From CAWKDG01 sp963848355 (GTDB taxonomy: Bacteria > Actinomycetota > Acidimicrobiia > Acidimicrobiales > UBA8190), in assembly GCA_963848355.1 (NCBI GenBank), contig CAWKDG010000001.1:620001-684000 (forward strand): a stretch of 64,000 nt of DNA. The letters are read 5' to 3'. The notes under the pieces were generated by a model. The model ran no database searches and was not told where the DNA came from. It worked only from the letters and a program-made list of their open reading frames with translations. The stretch's first letter is position 1, and the number at the start of each line of letters is the position of its first letter. Positions 50,585 through 59,305 of the stretch are shown piece after piece. The translations under genes and the position numbers were made by a program.

Positions 50585-53434
50585 CTAGTCGGCCATGGCG
50601 TTGGCTTCCGACCGGACCGCCGTCGCCCGGGCGAGCTCGGTGCGGTTGGCCACTTGGAGCTTCACGTACACACTCGACAGGTGCATCTTGACTGTGCTTC
50701 GCGACATGAACAACCGCGAGGCGATCTGGGGATTGGTCATCCCTCCGGCGGCCAGCCGAGCGACCTGGAGCTCGGCCGGGGTAAGACTCCCCCACCCCGC
50801 AACCGGTCGATCGCGAGGGCCTCGGGCGCGGCGCGCGTAGGCGATCGCCTCGGCCAAGGAGAGTGCCTCGCCCTCCGCCCACGCCCCGTCCCAGGCGGCG
50901 CGACTGTCGGAATCGACGACCTTCGCCCGGGCGGCTTCGAATCGGCAGGCGATCGACTTCATGGGGACACAATGCAACCGTGCCCTCGCCGCCGCCGCGG
51001 CCGCCGCGAGCCGAGCGGCGCGCTTGACGTCGCCCCCGTCGGCTGCCATAAGAGCGAGTTCGTCGAGCACCTCCGTGGCGCCACGTTCAAGGCCCAGCTC
51101 AGCATAGACAACGAGTGCCGACTGAAGCAGGTGGCGTGCACGGTCCGTGTTCCCCTCCAGCATGGCTGCGCATCCAAGCATGAACTCCGCCAACGCGCGG
51201 TGGCGGGCGCTCGTCGTCTTCTGCGCCATCGCCTCGAGTTCCCTTCCCTGGGCTTCTGCCTCGCGACCATCGCCACGGGCGAGGGCGATGAGCCCGAGGA
51301 CCTCACGCATCAGGACGACCGTGTGCATCTGGGGGACCTTCTCGACAAGTCCCCGAGCGCGAACCTCGGCTCCCTCGAGATCGCCATGCATCAACTCCGC
51401 CATCGCAAGCCCGAGCTCTATCCCCGGGACGGCGTGCAGCGCGCCTGATGAAAAGGCCACGGTCATCGCCCGACGACCCTCCTCGAGAGCCTGGTCGGTC
51501 CGTCCCAACCGGGCGAGAGCATGGATCCTGTGGGAGACGCCCTGGAAGTGGGTCATCGACGGCCAATCGCCTTCGAGCTCCAGCGCAACGTCCGCATGCA
51601 ACAGCGCCTCTTCGGGCGATCCGACCAGGACTTCTGCCCATGCCATCGCCTGCTCGGCCCAGGTACGAAGCCTCACGTGCTCGGGGGCACCGGGCACCCT
51701 CAGGAACTCCTCGTACGCCGTGCGGGTTGCGTCGAAGCGGTCGCACACCGCAGCTGCGTACGCGACATTGGCGAGCGCCCATGCCAGGCCGAGTGAATCT
51801 CCCGAGGATCGAAGCAACTCGACGGCCCGGGTGGTACTGCTGAACCCCCCCTCGAGGTCAACCCCTGTGAGGATCAGGACCAACCCCGCCAGCTGGAGAC
51901 AACGTGCCTGTGTGTCGGCGTCCTCGATGTCATCCAGCAGGGCGAGCCCCGACTGTGTATTCGCCACCGCCGCCTGGTAGTCCTCGCTGAGCATCCCGAT
52001 GACTCCGGCACCGCAATGGACGACGGCACGGGCCGATCGGTCAATGGCGATGGGAGTCGCCGCCAGGACAGCAGCACATGACGCTCGGGCCTCATCAAAA
52101 TGCTCCGCCAGGATCCAGTGACGGGTCAGAGAGGCGACGATGGACAATGCACTTTCCGTGTCACGCTGGAGCGCGCGTTCCAGTGCGACCCTGAGATTCG
52201 GAGTCTCCTCGTCGATCAGTGCCTGCGCGCCCCTCTCACCGAGCGATCCGTCAAGCTGAGCCGCATACCCACGGAACCACGCCAGATGTCGATCCTCGAT
52301 CATCTCCATCTCGCCCTCGACGAGTTGGTGTCCTGCGTAGTCCCTGACCGTCTGAAGGAGTGTCCAACGCTTCCCGTTCTGCGCCGGTATCGCGACGATC
52401 AGCCCTTTCGCCTCCAGCGAGTCGAGAAGGTTGCCGACGGCCGTCTCTCCCATCTCAGGGAGGGCGACCGCCTGTGCCGCCGGTGTCGTCCAGCCACCGG
52501 CGAAGGCCGAGAGGAACCTGAAGAGTCTCTGCTCCTGCTGCTCGAGCAGTTGGTAGCTCCAGTCGAACGAGGCGCGCAACGAGCGATGCTGGGGTGGCGA
52601 CATGTCGTTCGATGTCTCCGCAAGGCGGCCACGCCGCGAGAGTCCGTCGGCGATCTCACTGGGAGCCATCACCGCAGTCCTTGCTGCGGCCAACGCAATC
52701 GCGAGGGGAAGGCCGTCAAGTTCATGACAGATCCGAATCACCGCCCTGGCCACCGACGGCGTGAGAGCGAAGGCCGGGTTGATGGCCACAGCCCGGTCGA
52801 CGAACATGCGGCCCGCATCTGAACGGACGACCGCAGCAACGTCACCGCCCCCACCAGGAAGGCTCAGCGGGCCCAGCCGGAAGACCGTCTCGTGAGGAAT
52901 CCCGAGAGGTTCTCGACTCGTCACCAGAAGACGTAACCCCTGGACACCTTCGACCAGTGCGGCCACCAGGGTTCCGATCTCGGGCCGGAGGTGTTCGCAA
53001 TTGTCGAGAACGAGCAACACGCGACGACCAGCGAGATCTTCAAGCAGCGTCTCCAGGGATGTCCGTCCACCGCGCTCGCGGGCTGCGAACGCCCGGAGTA
53101 GGGCATCGACGACCTGTCCCACGCTTCCGACAACGGCCAACTCGACGAGCCGGCGCTCGAGTCCCGTGTCCGCCGAGCTCGCCAATGCGACAAGCTCGTT
53201 CGCCAGCCGGGATTTGCCGCATCCACCTGGTCCGGTCACGGTGAGGATCCGAGAGGTCCCCAGCAGGTGCCGGAGGTCGGCGAGCTCCCCTTCCCGCCCG
53301 ATGAGTGGACCACCGGAGTGCATGATCCGGAATTCTCTCAGAAAGGGGGGGTGCTCGGCGGGTGTCGTCGTCGTGCCCAGAACGCGGCCGGCGATCCGGG
53401 CATCGCCCTCCGGACGATCGCACCCGGGCGGCAT
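50585..53434 (-). CDS. Large ATPase regulator with NB-ARC, TPR-like repeats and LuxR HTH
   Basis: A regulator of about 949 residues in the AAA/NB-ARC-LuxR class. Walker A is VTGPGGCGKSRLANELV, Walker B VLLVLDNCEHLRPE, sensor region LLVTSREPLGIP, and LDGLPLAIALAAAR is the typical post-sensor helix. A long helical TPR-like region spans about residues 360-850. The C-terminal LuxR helix-turn-helix has LTPAELQVARLAAGGMTNPQ and ASRLFMSRSTVKMHLSSVYV. Conserved sequence begins at LIGREGELADLRHLL, so ATG 53323 is a likely start; ATG 53434 gives the longest frame, and neither has a good ribosome site. It reads toward the giant secreted protein gene, which is a natural candidate target. Confidence 0.88.
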   Translation of the reverse strand: MPPGCDRPEGDARIAGRVLGTTTTPAEHPPFLREFRIMHSGGPLIGREGELADLRHLLGTSRILTVTGPGGCGKSRLANELVALASSADTGLERRLVELAVVGSVGQVVDALLRAFAARERGGRTSLETLLEDLAGRRVLLVLDNCEHLRPEIGTLVAALVEGVQGLRLLVTSREPLGIPHETVFRLGPLSLPGGGGDVAAVVRSDAGRMFVDRAVAINPAFALTPSVARAVIRICHELDGLPLAIALAAARTAVMAPSEIADGLSRRGRLAETSNDMSPPQHRSLRASFDWSYQLLEQQEQRLFRFLSAFAGGWTTPAAQAVALPEMGETAVGNLLDSLEAKGLIVAIPAQNGKRWTLLQTVRDYAGHQLVEGEMEMIEDRHLAWFRGYAAQLDGSLGERGAQALIDEETPNLRVALERALQRDTESALSIVASLTRHWILAEHFDEARASCAAVLAATPIAIDRSARAVVHCGAGVIGMLSEDYQAAVANTQSGLALLDDIEDADTQARCLQLAGLVLILTGVDLEGGFSSTTRAVELLRSSGDSLGLAWALANVAYAAAVCDRFDATRTAYEEFLRVPGAPEHVRLRTWAEQAMAWAEVLVGSPEEALLHADVALELEGDWPSMTHFQGVSHRIHALARLGRTDQALEEGRRAMTVAFSSGALHAVPGIELGLAMAELMHGDLEGAEVRARGLVEKVPQMHTVVLMREVLGLIALARGDGREAEAQGRELEAMAQKTTSARHRALAEFMLGCAAMLEGNTDRARHLLQSALVVYAELGLERGATEVLDELALMAADGGDVKRAARLAAAAAAARARLHCVPMKSIACRFEAARAKVVDSDSRAAWDGAWAEGEALSLAEAIAYARRARGPRDRPVAGWGSLTPAELQVARLAAGGMTNPQIASRLFMSRSTVKMHLSSVYVKLQVANRTELARATAVRSEANAMAD

Positions 53435-53654
53435 CTACGACGACGGGTTCGCGGCGGGCTGGATCGGGGACCGGATCGACGACGCCATGCCGCCGGCCAC
53501 GCTGGTCGACGGGGAGCCGGTCCCAGGACCGTCGAACTCCGTATTGAACGGAGTGTCGTGCCTGTCGGCAACCTCGTGCATGGCGGCGGGCGACGACCGA
53601 AATGTCAACACGAGCGTCTACCAGACGCTCGTTGAGAGTGACCGTCGTTGGTAA
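53427..53654 (+). pseudogene. Fragment of a secreted Cys-repeat protein
   Basis: A short open stretch without a start reads GGIYDDGFAAGWIGDRIDDA, then NGVSCLSATSCMAAGDDRN and VYQTLVESDRRW before a stop. The unit GVSCxSATSCxAxGxY...TLVESW is a repeat found in large secreted proteins of related actinobacteria. Here only one unit survives, cut at its Trp. No start codon or ribosome site is seen, and the 5' part overlaps the divergent LuxR gene. I read it as the leftover of a deleted gene. Confidence 0.5.
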
Positions 53655-53696
53655 CTTCCGATCGTCGCCCGCTCCAGCCGACGTCGCCCGGAGGGA

Positions 53697-54098
53697 TCAG
53701 CGTGTTCCGACGGTTATCGAGGTGACGACGTCGACCGCGGGCGAGATGCTGGCGAGAACCGGACAGTTCTTCTCGGCCAGCTCCAGGGCCCGGTCGGCGG
53801 CGGCCTTCTCGATGATGCCGGTCACGTCGAACCGCACGGTGATGCGGACGAATCGGAAGGGGGGGACGTCGTCCTGCTCCGACTCGATGACGACGACCAG
53901 GGTGGCGAGCTCCTGGCGCTTCTTCTGCAGGACGACGACCACGTCGTAGGCCAGGCACGAGGCGAGGGCCAGGGGGAGGAGATCAGACGGCTTGGCCCCG
54001 TCGATCTCGGGGTCCCCGCTGATGGCCAGGGCGAACCCGCGGGAATCCTCGCCCGTGAACAACAGTCCCCGCTGCCAGACCAGTCGCTGCGTTCCCAT
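53697..54098 (-). CDS. OsmC family peroxidase-like protein
   Basis: A 133-residue OsmC/Ohr family protein; members reduce organic hydroperoxides with a catalytic Cys pair. The first Cys is in LALASCLAYDVVVVLQKK and the second in LAEKNCPVLASI. The motif GDPEIDGAKPSDLLPLALA and the beta strand VRITVRFDVTG fit the fold. ATG 54098 is preferred over GTG 54104 because AGG lies at proper distance. It starts 11 nt after the DedA gene ends on the same strand. Confidence 0.88.
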   Translation of the reverse strand: MGTQRLVWQRGLLFTGEDSRGFALAISGDPEIDGAKPSDLLPLALASCLAYDVVVVLQKKRQELATLVVVIESEQDDVPPFRFVRITVRFDVTGIIEKAAADRALELAEKNCPVLASISPAVDVVTSITVGTR

Positions 54099-54109
54099 GG
54101 ACACCTGCG

Positions 54110-54721
54110 TCAGCGGCCCTCGACCAACGCCTCACGGCGCTCGCCGTGCACGTGCCGGAGGCGGTGGAGAAGGAAGGCGGCGATGGCGATCACGACGAGA
54201 GCGGCGATCACGTAGCCGGCGGTGTCGAAACCGTGTGTGAGCCGGTTCCACCGGTTGCCGAGAGCGTCACCGGCGCCGGCCAACGCCCCGATCCACACCA
54301 GACTGCCGGCAGCGGTGAGAAGACCGAACCGCACCGGTGCCATCTCGGCCACGCCGGCCGGGAAGGCGATGAAGGTGCGGACGAGGGGGACGACACGGCC
54401 GGCGGCCACGCTCCACTCGCCCCGACGCTCGAACCAGTGTTCGGCACGGTCGAGATCGGTGTGACCGAGCAGGACATAGCGCCCGAAGCGGTCGACGAAG
54501 GCTCTGCCGCCGGTCCGACCGACGACGTAGGAGATGTAGGCACCGACCGTCTCACCGGCGGTGGCGAGGAGGATGACGGCCACCAGGTTGAGACGCCCCG
54601 TCGAGGCCAGGTAGCCGGCGTATCCCACTGTCACCTCCGACGGTATGGGGATGCACGCGGCCTCGGCCACGGTCAGGAGCAGCAGGGCCAGGTAACCCCA
54701 ATGGTGGAGGAAGTTCGCCAC
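54110..54721 (-). CDS. DedA family membrane protein
   Basis: A 203-residue polytopic protein of the DedA/VTT (SNARE-associated) family; members include undecaprenyl phosphate translocases and membrane-homeostasis proteins. Visible are AEAACIPIPSEVTVGYAGYL (E-xx-PxPSE motif), GETVGAYISYVVGRTGGRAF, FVDRFGRYVLL, and AGRVVPLVRTFIAFPAGVAE with the G-R-x-xPxxRT box. Four to five membrane segments. Paired with osmC, divergent from an alpha/beta hydrolase gene. Confidence 0.92.
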   Translation of the reverse strand: MANFLHHWGYLALLLLTVAEAACIPIPSEVTVGYAGYLASTGRLNLVAVILLATAGETVGAYISYVVGRTGGRAFVDRFGRYVLLGHTDLDRAEHWFERRGEWSVAAGRVVPLVRTFIAFPAGVAEMAPVRFGLLTAAGSLVWIGALAGAGDALGNRWNRLTHGFDTAGYVIAALVVIAIAAFLLHRLRHVHGERREALVEGR

Positions 54722-54800
54722 CTGTCTTTTCTAGTCGCCACGCCCGCAGGACGTGGACGTCGTGCTGGGCGTGACCGGGAGACCGGTAGCGTCGACGGAC

Positions 54801-55704
54801 GTGCCGGCCGCCGACCCCCGAACCTCAGCACCGGTCGCTCTGGCGCCGACGGGCCGGGCTCTGACGTCCGACGGTGTGGGGATCGCCTACTTCGACCTCG
54901 GGGGATCGGGACCCGACCTCCTCCTGGCCCACGCCACCGGTTTCTGCGGGGCCGTGCTCGCCCCCCTGGCTGACCGGTTGGGCCGGCACTACCGGTGCAT
55001 CGCCTTCGACGAGAGGGCCCACGGGACGTCGGACCGACCGCCGGGGGACGACTTCGGCTGGTACGGCTTCGCCGCCGACGTGTTGGCCGTCGTCGACCAT
55101 CTCGGGCTCGACCGGCCCGCCGCCTTCGGCCATTCCGGCGGAGCGGCCGCTCTGCTCCTGGCCGAGCAGGCGCGACCCGGGGACGTTCGCGACGCTGTAT
55201 TGCTACGAGCCGATCCTCTTCCCCGACGACGCTCCTCTCCCGCCCGGTCTCGAGGCCAACCCCCTGGCCGCCGGCGCCCTCCGGCGGCGGGTGGTGTTCG
55301 CCTCGCGCCACGACGCTCTGGCCAACTTCTCGACCAAGGCACCCTTCGATCGGCTCCACCCCGAAGTCCTGGCCGCTTATGTCGACAACGGCTTCGCCCC
55401 CGATCCCGACGGGATCAGGCTGCGGTGCCGGCGCCGGGACGAGGCCCAGGTGTACGCCCACGGCCTCGCCCACGACGCTTTCGCCCACCTGGACGAGGTC
55501 CGCTGCCCGGTGACGCTCGCCTGTGGAGCCGAGACCGACGCCATCGGTCCCGACGTCCTGGCCCTCTGCGCCGATCGGTTGCCGGGGGCGGACGTCGTGG
55601 TGCTGCCCGAACTGGGCCACTTCGGACCGATGGAAGACCCCGATGCGCTGGCCCGGTCGGTGGGGTCCACCTTGGATCGGGGCACCGGCACACCCACGGC
55701 GTAG
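54801..55704 (+). CDS. Alpha/beta hydrolase, frameshifted near 55180
   Basis: A hydrolase of about 300 residues in two frames. The first frame gives AYFDLGGSGPDLLLAHATGF, then IAFDERAHGTSDRP, and the nucleophile elbow AFGHSGGAAALLLAE (Ser in GHSGG). After the GGGG run at 55179-55182 the conserved reading moves by one base: TFATLYCYEPILFPDD, then DEVRCPVTLACGAETDAIGP with the acid, and VVLPELGHFGPMEDPDALAR with the catalytic His. Dropping one G restores a continuous protein. Start taken as GTG 54801; GTG 54753 is possible. The substrate is unknown. Confidence 0.75.
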
Positions 55705-55715
55705 CCTCGGCCCCG

Positions 55716-56539
55716 ATGGCTCTCCCCGTCCCCCGCTCCCTATCACCGTCCAAGGTGAGCTCCTTCAAGGACTGCGCGCTGGCCTTCCGCTTCTCCGTCA
55801 TCGACCGCCTGCCCGAACCTCCGGCGCCCCACATGGTGAAGGGCACCCTCGTGCACAGCGCTCTCGAGGGGCTCTTCTGGAACCACGAACGCGGCGCCCG
55901 CACCCCCGAGGCGGCCCGGGCATCGCTCGACGAGGCGTGGCGAGCCCTGCAGGACGATCCCGAGTTCACGGTGCTCGGGCTGTCGGCCCCCGAGCGCGAC
56001 GCCTTCCTGGCCGAGGCCGAGACACTCGTGGCCGGCTACCTCCGCCTGGAGGACCCCGACAGCGTCGATGCCGTGGGGGTCGAGCTCCTCCTCGAGGCCG
56101 ACGTCGGCGGTCTGCGCTTGCGGGGGATCATCGACCGACTCGACGTGACGCCCGACGGCGAGTTCATCGTCATCGACTACAAGACGGGCCGGATCCCGAG
56201 CGAGATGCAGGAACACAGCCGGTTGGGCGGTGTGCAGTTCTACGCCCTGCTGTGTGAGCAGGTGCTCGGACAACGGCCCGTGAGCGTGCGCCTGCTCTAT
56301 CTGAAGGATCCCGTCGTGATCGCAGCCGACCCGTCGGAACAGGCCCTGCGGGGGCTGCGGCAGAGGACGGCGGCGGTGTGGTCGGCCATCGAGCGGGCGT
56401 GCGAGGACGAGGACTTCCGACCGAAGCCGTCGCCGTTGTGCCAGCTGGTGCAATTTCCAGGCCTTCTGTCCGGCATTCGGCGGTGATCCCGCTGCAGGCC
56501 TCGGCTCTCGCTGTCCAGGCCGGCGCCGCCTCCGCGTAA
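55716..56539 (+). CDS. RecB-family PD-(D/E)XK nuclease with C-terminal Cys cluster, frameshifted at the 3' end
   Basis: A RecB/Cas4-like nuclease domain protein. The body is intact from ATG 55716: SLSPSKVSSFKDCALAFRF, VKGTLVHSALEGLFWNH, the catalytic GEFIVIDYKTGRIPSEM (D-x-K), and the QFYALL helix with HSRLGGVQF. As read, the frame ends at 56486 in PLCQLVQFPG. One base less near 56445 gives PLCQWCNFQAFCPAFGGDPA, the CxxC...C cluster ligands typical of RecB/AddB/Cas4 proteins with an upstream Cys. One base less near 56500 gives the ending ASALAVQAGAASA with stop at 56539, just before the next ATG. No CRISPR or AddA gene lies nearby. Confidence 0.75.
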
Positions 56540-56549
56540 CCTTGACGGG

Positions 56550-57129
56550 ATGTCCTGGCCCGCCGTCGACGCCTTCGACGACCGCGTGGACGCCGTGGTG
56601 GGGCGTTGGCGGGGCCACCCGATGGCCGATGGACTGGCCTACGGCGCGTCGGCTCTCGGCGATCACGGTCTCGTCTGGTTCCTGATCGGGGTGGCCCGCG
56701 GTCGCCGACCGGGGCGGCGACGCGCGGCGGCGTGGGCCATCGTCTTCAGCGGTGCCGTCACACCCGTGGTGAACGCGGCGGTGAAGGCGGCGGTCGGGCG
56801 GGGACGCCCGGACCCGACGAGACGACGATCCCCGACCGGTCCGGGTGCCACGCTCGACGAGCTTCCCCTCGGGTCACGCCCTCGCCGCCTGGTGCGCGGC
56901 CACCCTCCTGGCCGACGACGACCCCCTGGGACCGGCCTATTACCTGGTGGCGGCGACGGTGTCTCTCAGCCGGGTCCATCTGCGCCAGCACCACGCCACC
57001 GATGTCGTGGCCGGGGCCGCGCTCGGGATGGCCCTCGGGCACGTCGGACGACGGATGGCGCGTCCGTGGCGGTCGAGGTCGGGCGGCCGAGGAATGGGGT
57101 CCGCCGGGACGGCGTTGAAGACACCATGA
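56550..57129 (+). CDS. PAP2-family phosphatase, frameshifted near 56845
   Basis: Membrane-bound PAP2 (type 2 phosphatidic acid phosphatase) protein of about 192 residues. Frame one reads GHPMADGLAYGASALGDHGL and NAAVKAAVGRGRPDP, which contains the KxxxxxxRP motif. Frame two carries the PSGH motif in PRSTSFPSGHALAAWC and the last motif in SRVHLRQHHATDVVAG (SRxxxxxHxxxD). All three catalytic motifs are present but in two frames; dropping one G in the GGG at 56843-56845 joins them. The stop overlaps the next gene's ATG (ATGA). Possible role in undecaprenyl or lipid phosphate turnover. Confidence 0.75.
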
Positions 57130-57733
57130 GCAGCACCGCCGTTCGCCGTGACCTTCGACTACCGGTGCCCCTTCGCCCGCAACGTCCACGAGCACGTGGT
57201 CGACGCCGTGAGAGGGGGCGCCGACTGGGACGTCGACTTCGTCCCCTTCTCGCTGACGCAGTCCCATGTCGAGGAGGGCGGGACTCCCGTGTGGGAGATG
57301 CCGGAGAAGGCCTCGGACCTGATGGCCATCGAAGCCGGGCTCGTCGTCCGCGACCGGTTCCCGGAGCGGTTCCTCGACGTCCACCTCGCCCTGTTCACGG
57401 CCCGGCACGACGACGGACGCGACCTGCGCGACGACGCCGTGGTGCGGAAGGTCCTGAAGGAGAACGGGGTCGACGACGACGAGGTCTTCGCCGCCATCGC
57501 CGAGGGATGGCCGCGCCAGGCCTTCCGCGCCGTGCACGAGTCGTCGGTGGCCGATCACCAGGTCTTCGGGGTCCCCACCTTCATCTCCGGGGGTGCGTCG
57601 GCCTTCGTCCGCATCATGACGAGACCGGGGGGCGACGCGACGCTCGCCCGTGCCACCATCGCGAACATCCTCGATCTGCTGGTCGGTCCATCCCGAGATC
57701 AACGAGTTCAAGCACACCTCGATCTCGCGCTGA
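57126..57733 (+). CDS. DsbA-family thioredoxin-fold protein, two apparent single-base insertions
   Basis: A DsbA/FrnE-like protein of about 200 residues. The central frame reads VTFDYRCPFARNVHEHVVDA at the N terminus, PFSLTQSHVEEGGTPVWEMP, RDDAVVRKVLKENGVDDD, and HQVFGVPTFISGGASAFVR with the cis-Pro. As read, the ATG at 57126 is out of frame; removing one base at 57141-57147 gives MSSTAVAVTFDY. Removing one base near 57688 gives the ending VGHPEINEFKHTSISR with stop at 57733. Only one Cys is at the usual CxxC site, so a redox role is doubtful. Convergent with an F420 oxidoreductase gene 8 nt away. Confidence 0.75.
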
Positions 57734-57741
57734 CCGTCCGG

Positions 57742-58647
57742 TCAGGCCAGGAGTGCCGAGGAGCCTGGTGCGTTCGTCCCGACCTCCTCGGGCGTGCCGT
57801 AGGCGGCGGCCGAGAACTCGGTGGCCCCGGCGTCGGCGAAGCGGGCGATGGCGGCGGCGACCTCCGCCTCGTCGCCGACGATGGCCACGTCGGGCGGTCC
57901 GGCCGCCCCCTCCCGGTCGAGCATGGCCCGATAGGACGGGAGCTGGCCGTAGACGGAGAAGATCCGCCCGGCCCGGGCCCGGGCCGCGTCGACGTCGGCG
58001 GTGACGCAGACGGGCAGGGTGACGACCACCTGCGGGTGGGGACGACCGGCCCGGGCGGCGGCGCCGGTGATGGTGGGGACGATGTGGTCGGCCAGGGTGG
58101 AGAGGCCGACCATCCAGGTGATGGTGCCCGAGGCCTCCCGGGCGGCGATGCCGAGCATCACCGTGCCGAGGGCGGCGACGAGCACGGGGGGCGGCGTCGC
58201 CCCTTCGGTCTCGGGGGGACCGAGGGTGTTGGCCCGAAGGACCTCGCCCTGGAACGAGACCTGTTCCCCGGCCAGCATCGGCACGAGGATCGAGAGGTAC
58301 TCCTCCATGTAGCGGGCGGGGTGGTCGAAGGAGAAGCCCCAGATGCCCTCGACGACCATCTTGTGGGAGAGGCCGATCCCGAGAGCGAGACGCCCGCCGA
58401 TGGCGGCCTGGACGGTGAGCGCCTGGGCCGCCAGCATCGTCGGATGACGCGGATGGACGGGGACGACCGCCGTCCCGAGCGTCACCGTCGGCACCTCGCG
58501 GCCGACGACGGCCAGAGCCGTCAAGGTGTCCCATCCGAAGATCTGCGACGACCACAACGACGAGACACCGGTGGCGCTGAGGACTTCGGCCCGGGCCACG
58601 ACGTCGTCGATGGTTCCGTTCATCTCCAGTCCCAGCCCGATGCGCAT
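57742..58647 (-). CDS. LLM-class F420-dependent oxidoreductase
   Basis: A 301-residue luciferase-like TIM barrel. N-terminal RIGLGLEMNGTIDDVVARA, SLWSSQIFGWDTLTALAVVG, TLGTAVVPVHPRHPTMLAAQ and RLALGIGLSHKMVVEGI are seen. ATG 58647 has GGAGG about 6 nt upstream; a longer frame to 59154 runs over purE. A second related enzyme lies at 60.2-61.2 kb. The substrate is unknown; VxLGTAVVPxxxRHP motifs fit F420-using members. Confidence 0.86.
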   Translation of the reverse strand: MRIGLGLEMNGTIDDVVARAEVLSATGVSSLWSSQIFGWDTLTALAVVGREVPTVTLGTAVVPVHPRHPTMLAAQALTVQAAIGGRLALGIGLSHKMVVEGIWGFSFDHPARYMEEYLSILVPMLAGEQVSFQGEVLRANTLGPPETEGATPPPVLVAALGTVMLGIAAREASGTITWMVGLSTLADHIVPTITGAAARAGRPHPQVVVTLPVCVTADVDAARARAGRIFSVYGQLPSYRAMLDREGAAGPPDVAIVGDEAEVAAAIARFADAGATEFSAAAYGTPEEVGTNAPGSSALLA

Positions 58648-58798
58648 CGTGTCCTCCCGGCCCGGTTCCCCTCGGCGGACCCCGGACTCCCATCCTGGCA
58701 GTACCGTTCTCTCGATGCCCGCGCCGGCGGACGGGCCAGAATGCGGGATCCACCGTCCGGAGGGCGGGAAGGACGACACGAGGAGCGGGGGTCTTGTC

Positions 58799-59290
58799 AT
58801 GAGTGTGGCCGTGGTGATGGGGAGCGCGTCGGACGTGCCGGTGATGGAGGGGGCCGTCGAGGTGCTGCGCGACTTCGACGTCGACGTCGAGGTCCGGGTC
58901 CTGTCGGCCCACCGGACCCCCGACGACGCCCTCGACTTCGCCCGGAAGGCGTCGACGAACGGCCGGCGGGTGCTGATCGCCGGCGCCGGCGGGGCCGCCC
59001 ACCTGGCCGGGGTGCTGGCGGCGGTGACTCCCCTGCCGGTGATCGCCGTGCCCATCGCCGTGGGCGAGCTCGGCGGCCTCGACTCCCTCCTGGCCATGGT
59101 GCAGATGCCGAAGGGGGTGCCGGTGGCCACCGTCGCCATCAACGGGGCCGGCAACGCCGGGCTCCTGGCCGTGCGGATCCTGGCCCTGTCCGACGAGCGG
59201 CTGGCGACGGCCCTGGGGCGCCACCGCGACGAGATGGCGACAAAAGTGCGGCGCGCCGACGACGAGATCCGCGCCCGCTACGCCACCTAG
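58799..59290 (+). CDS. purE: N5-carboxyaminoimidazole ribonucleotide mutase PurE
   Basis: Converts N5-CAIR to CAIR in purine synthesis. 163 residues: VAVVMGSASDVPVMEGAVEV, VRVLSAHRTPDDALDFA with the catalytic His, VLIAGAGGAAHLAGVLAAVT, and GLDSLLAMVQMPKGVPVATV followed by NGAGNAGLLAVRIL. Class I PurE. No purK is adjacent, which is the usual partner for this class. ATG 58799. It is divergent from the F420 oxidoreductase gene and precedes an epimerase-like gene by 15 nt. Confidence 0.95.
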   Translation: MSVAVVMGSASDVPVMEGAVEVLRDFDVDVEVRVLSAHRTPDDALDFARKASTNGRRVLIAGAGGAAHLAGVLAAVTPLPVIAVPIAVGELGGLDSLLAMVQMPKGVPVATVAINGAGNAGLLAVRILALSDERLATALGRHRDEMATKVRRADDEIRARYAT

Positions 59291-59305
59291 CCGGGAGGCC
59301 ACGCC

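Noticed and set aside
55716..56539. Cas4 of a CRISPR system
   Set aside because: The nuclease is Cas4/RecB-like, but there is no repeat array or other cas gene in the window.
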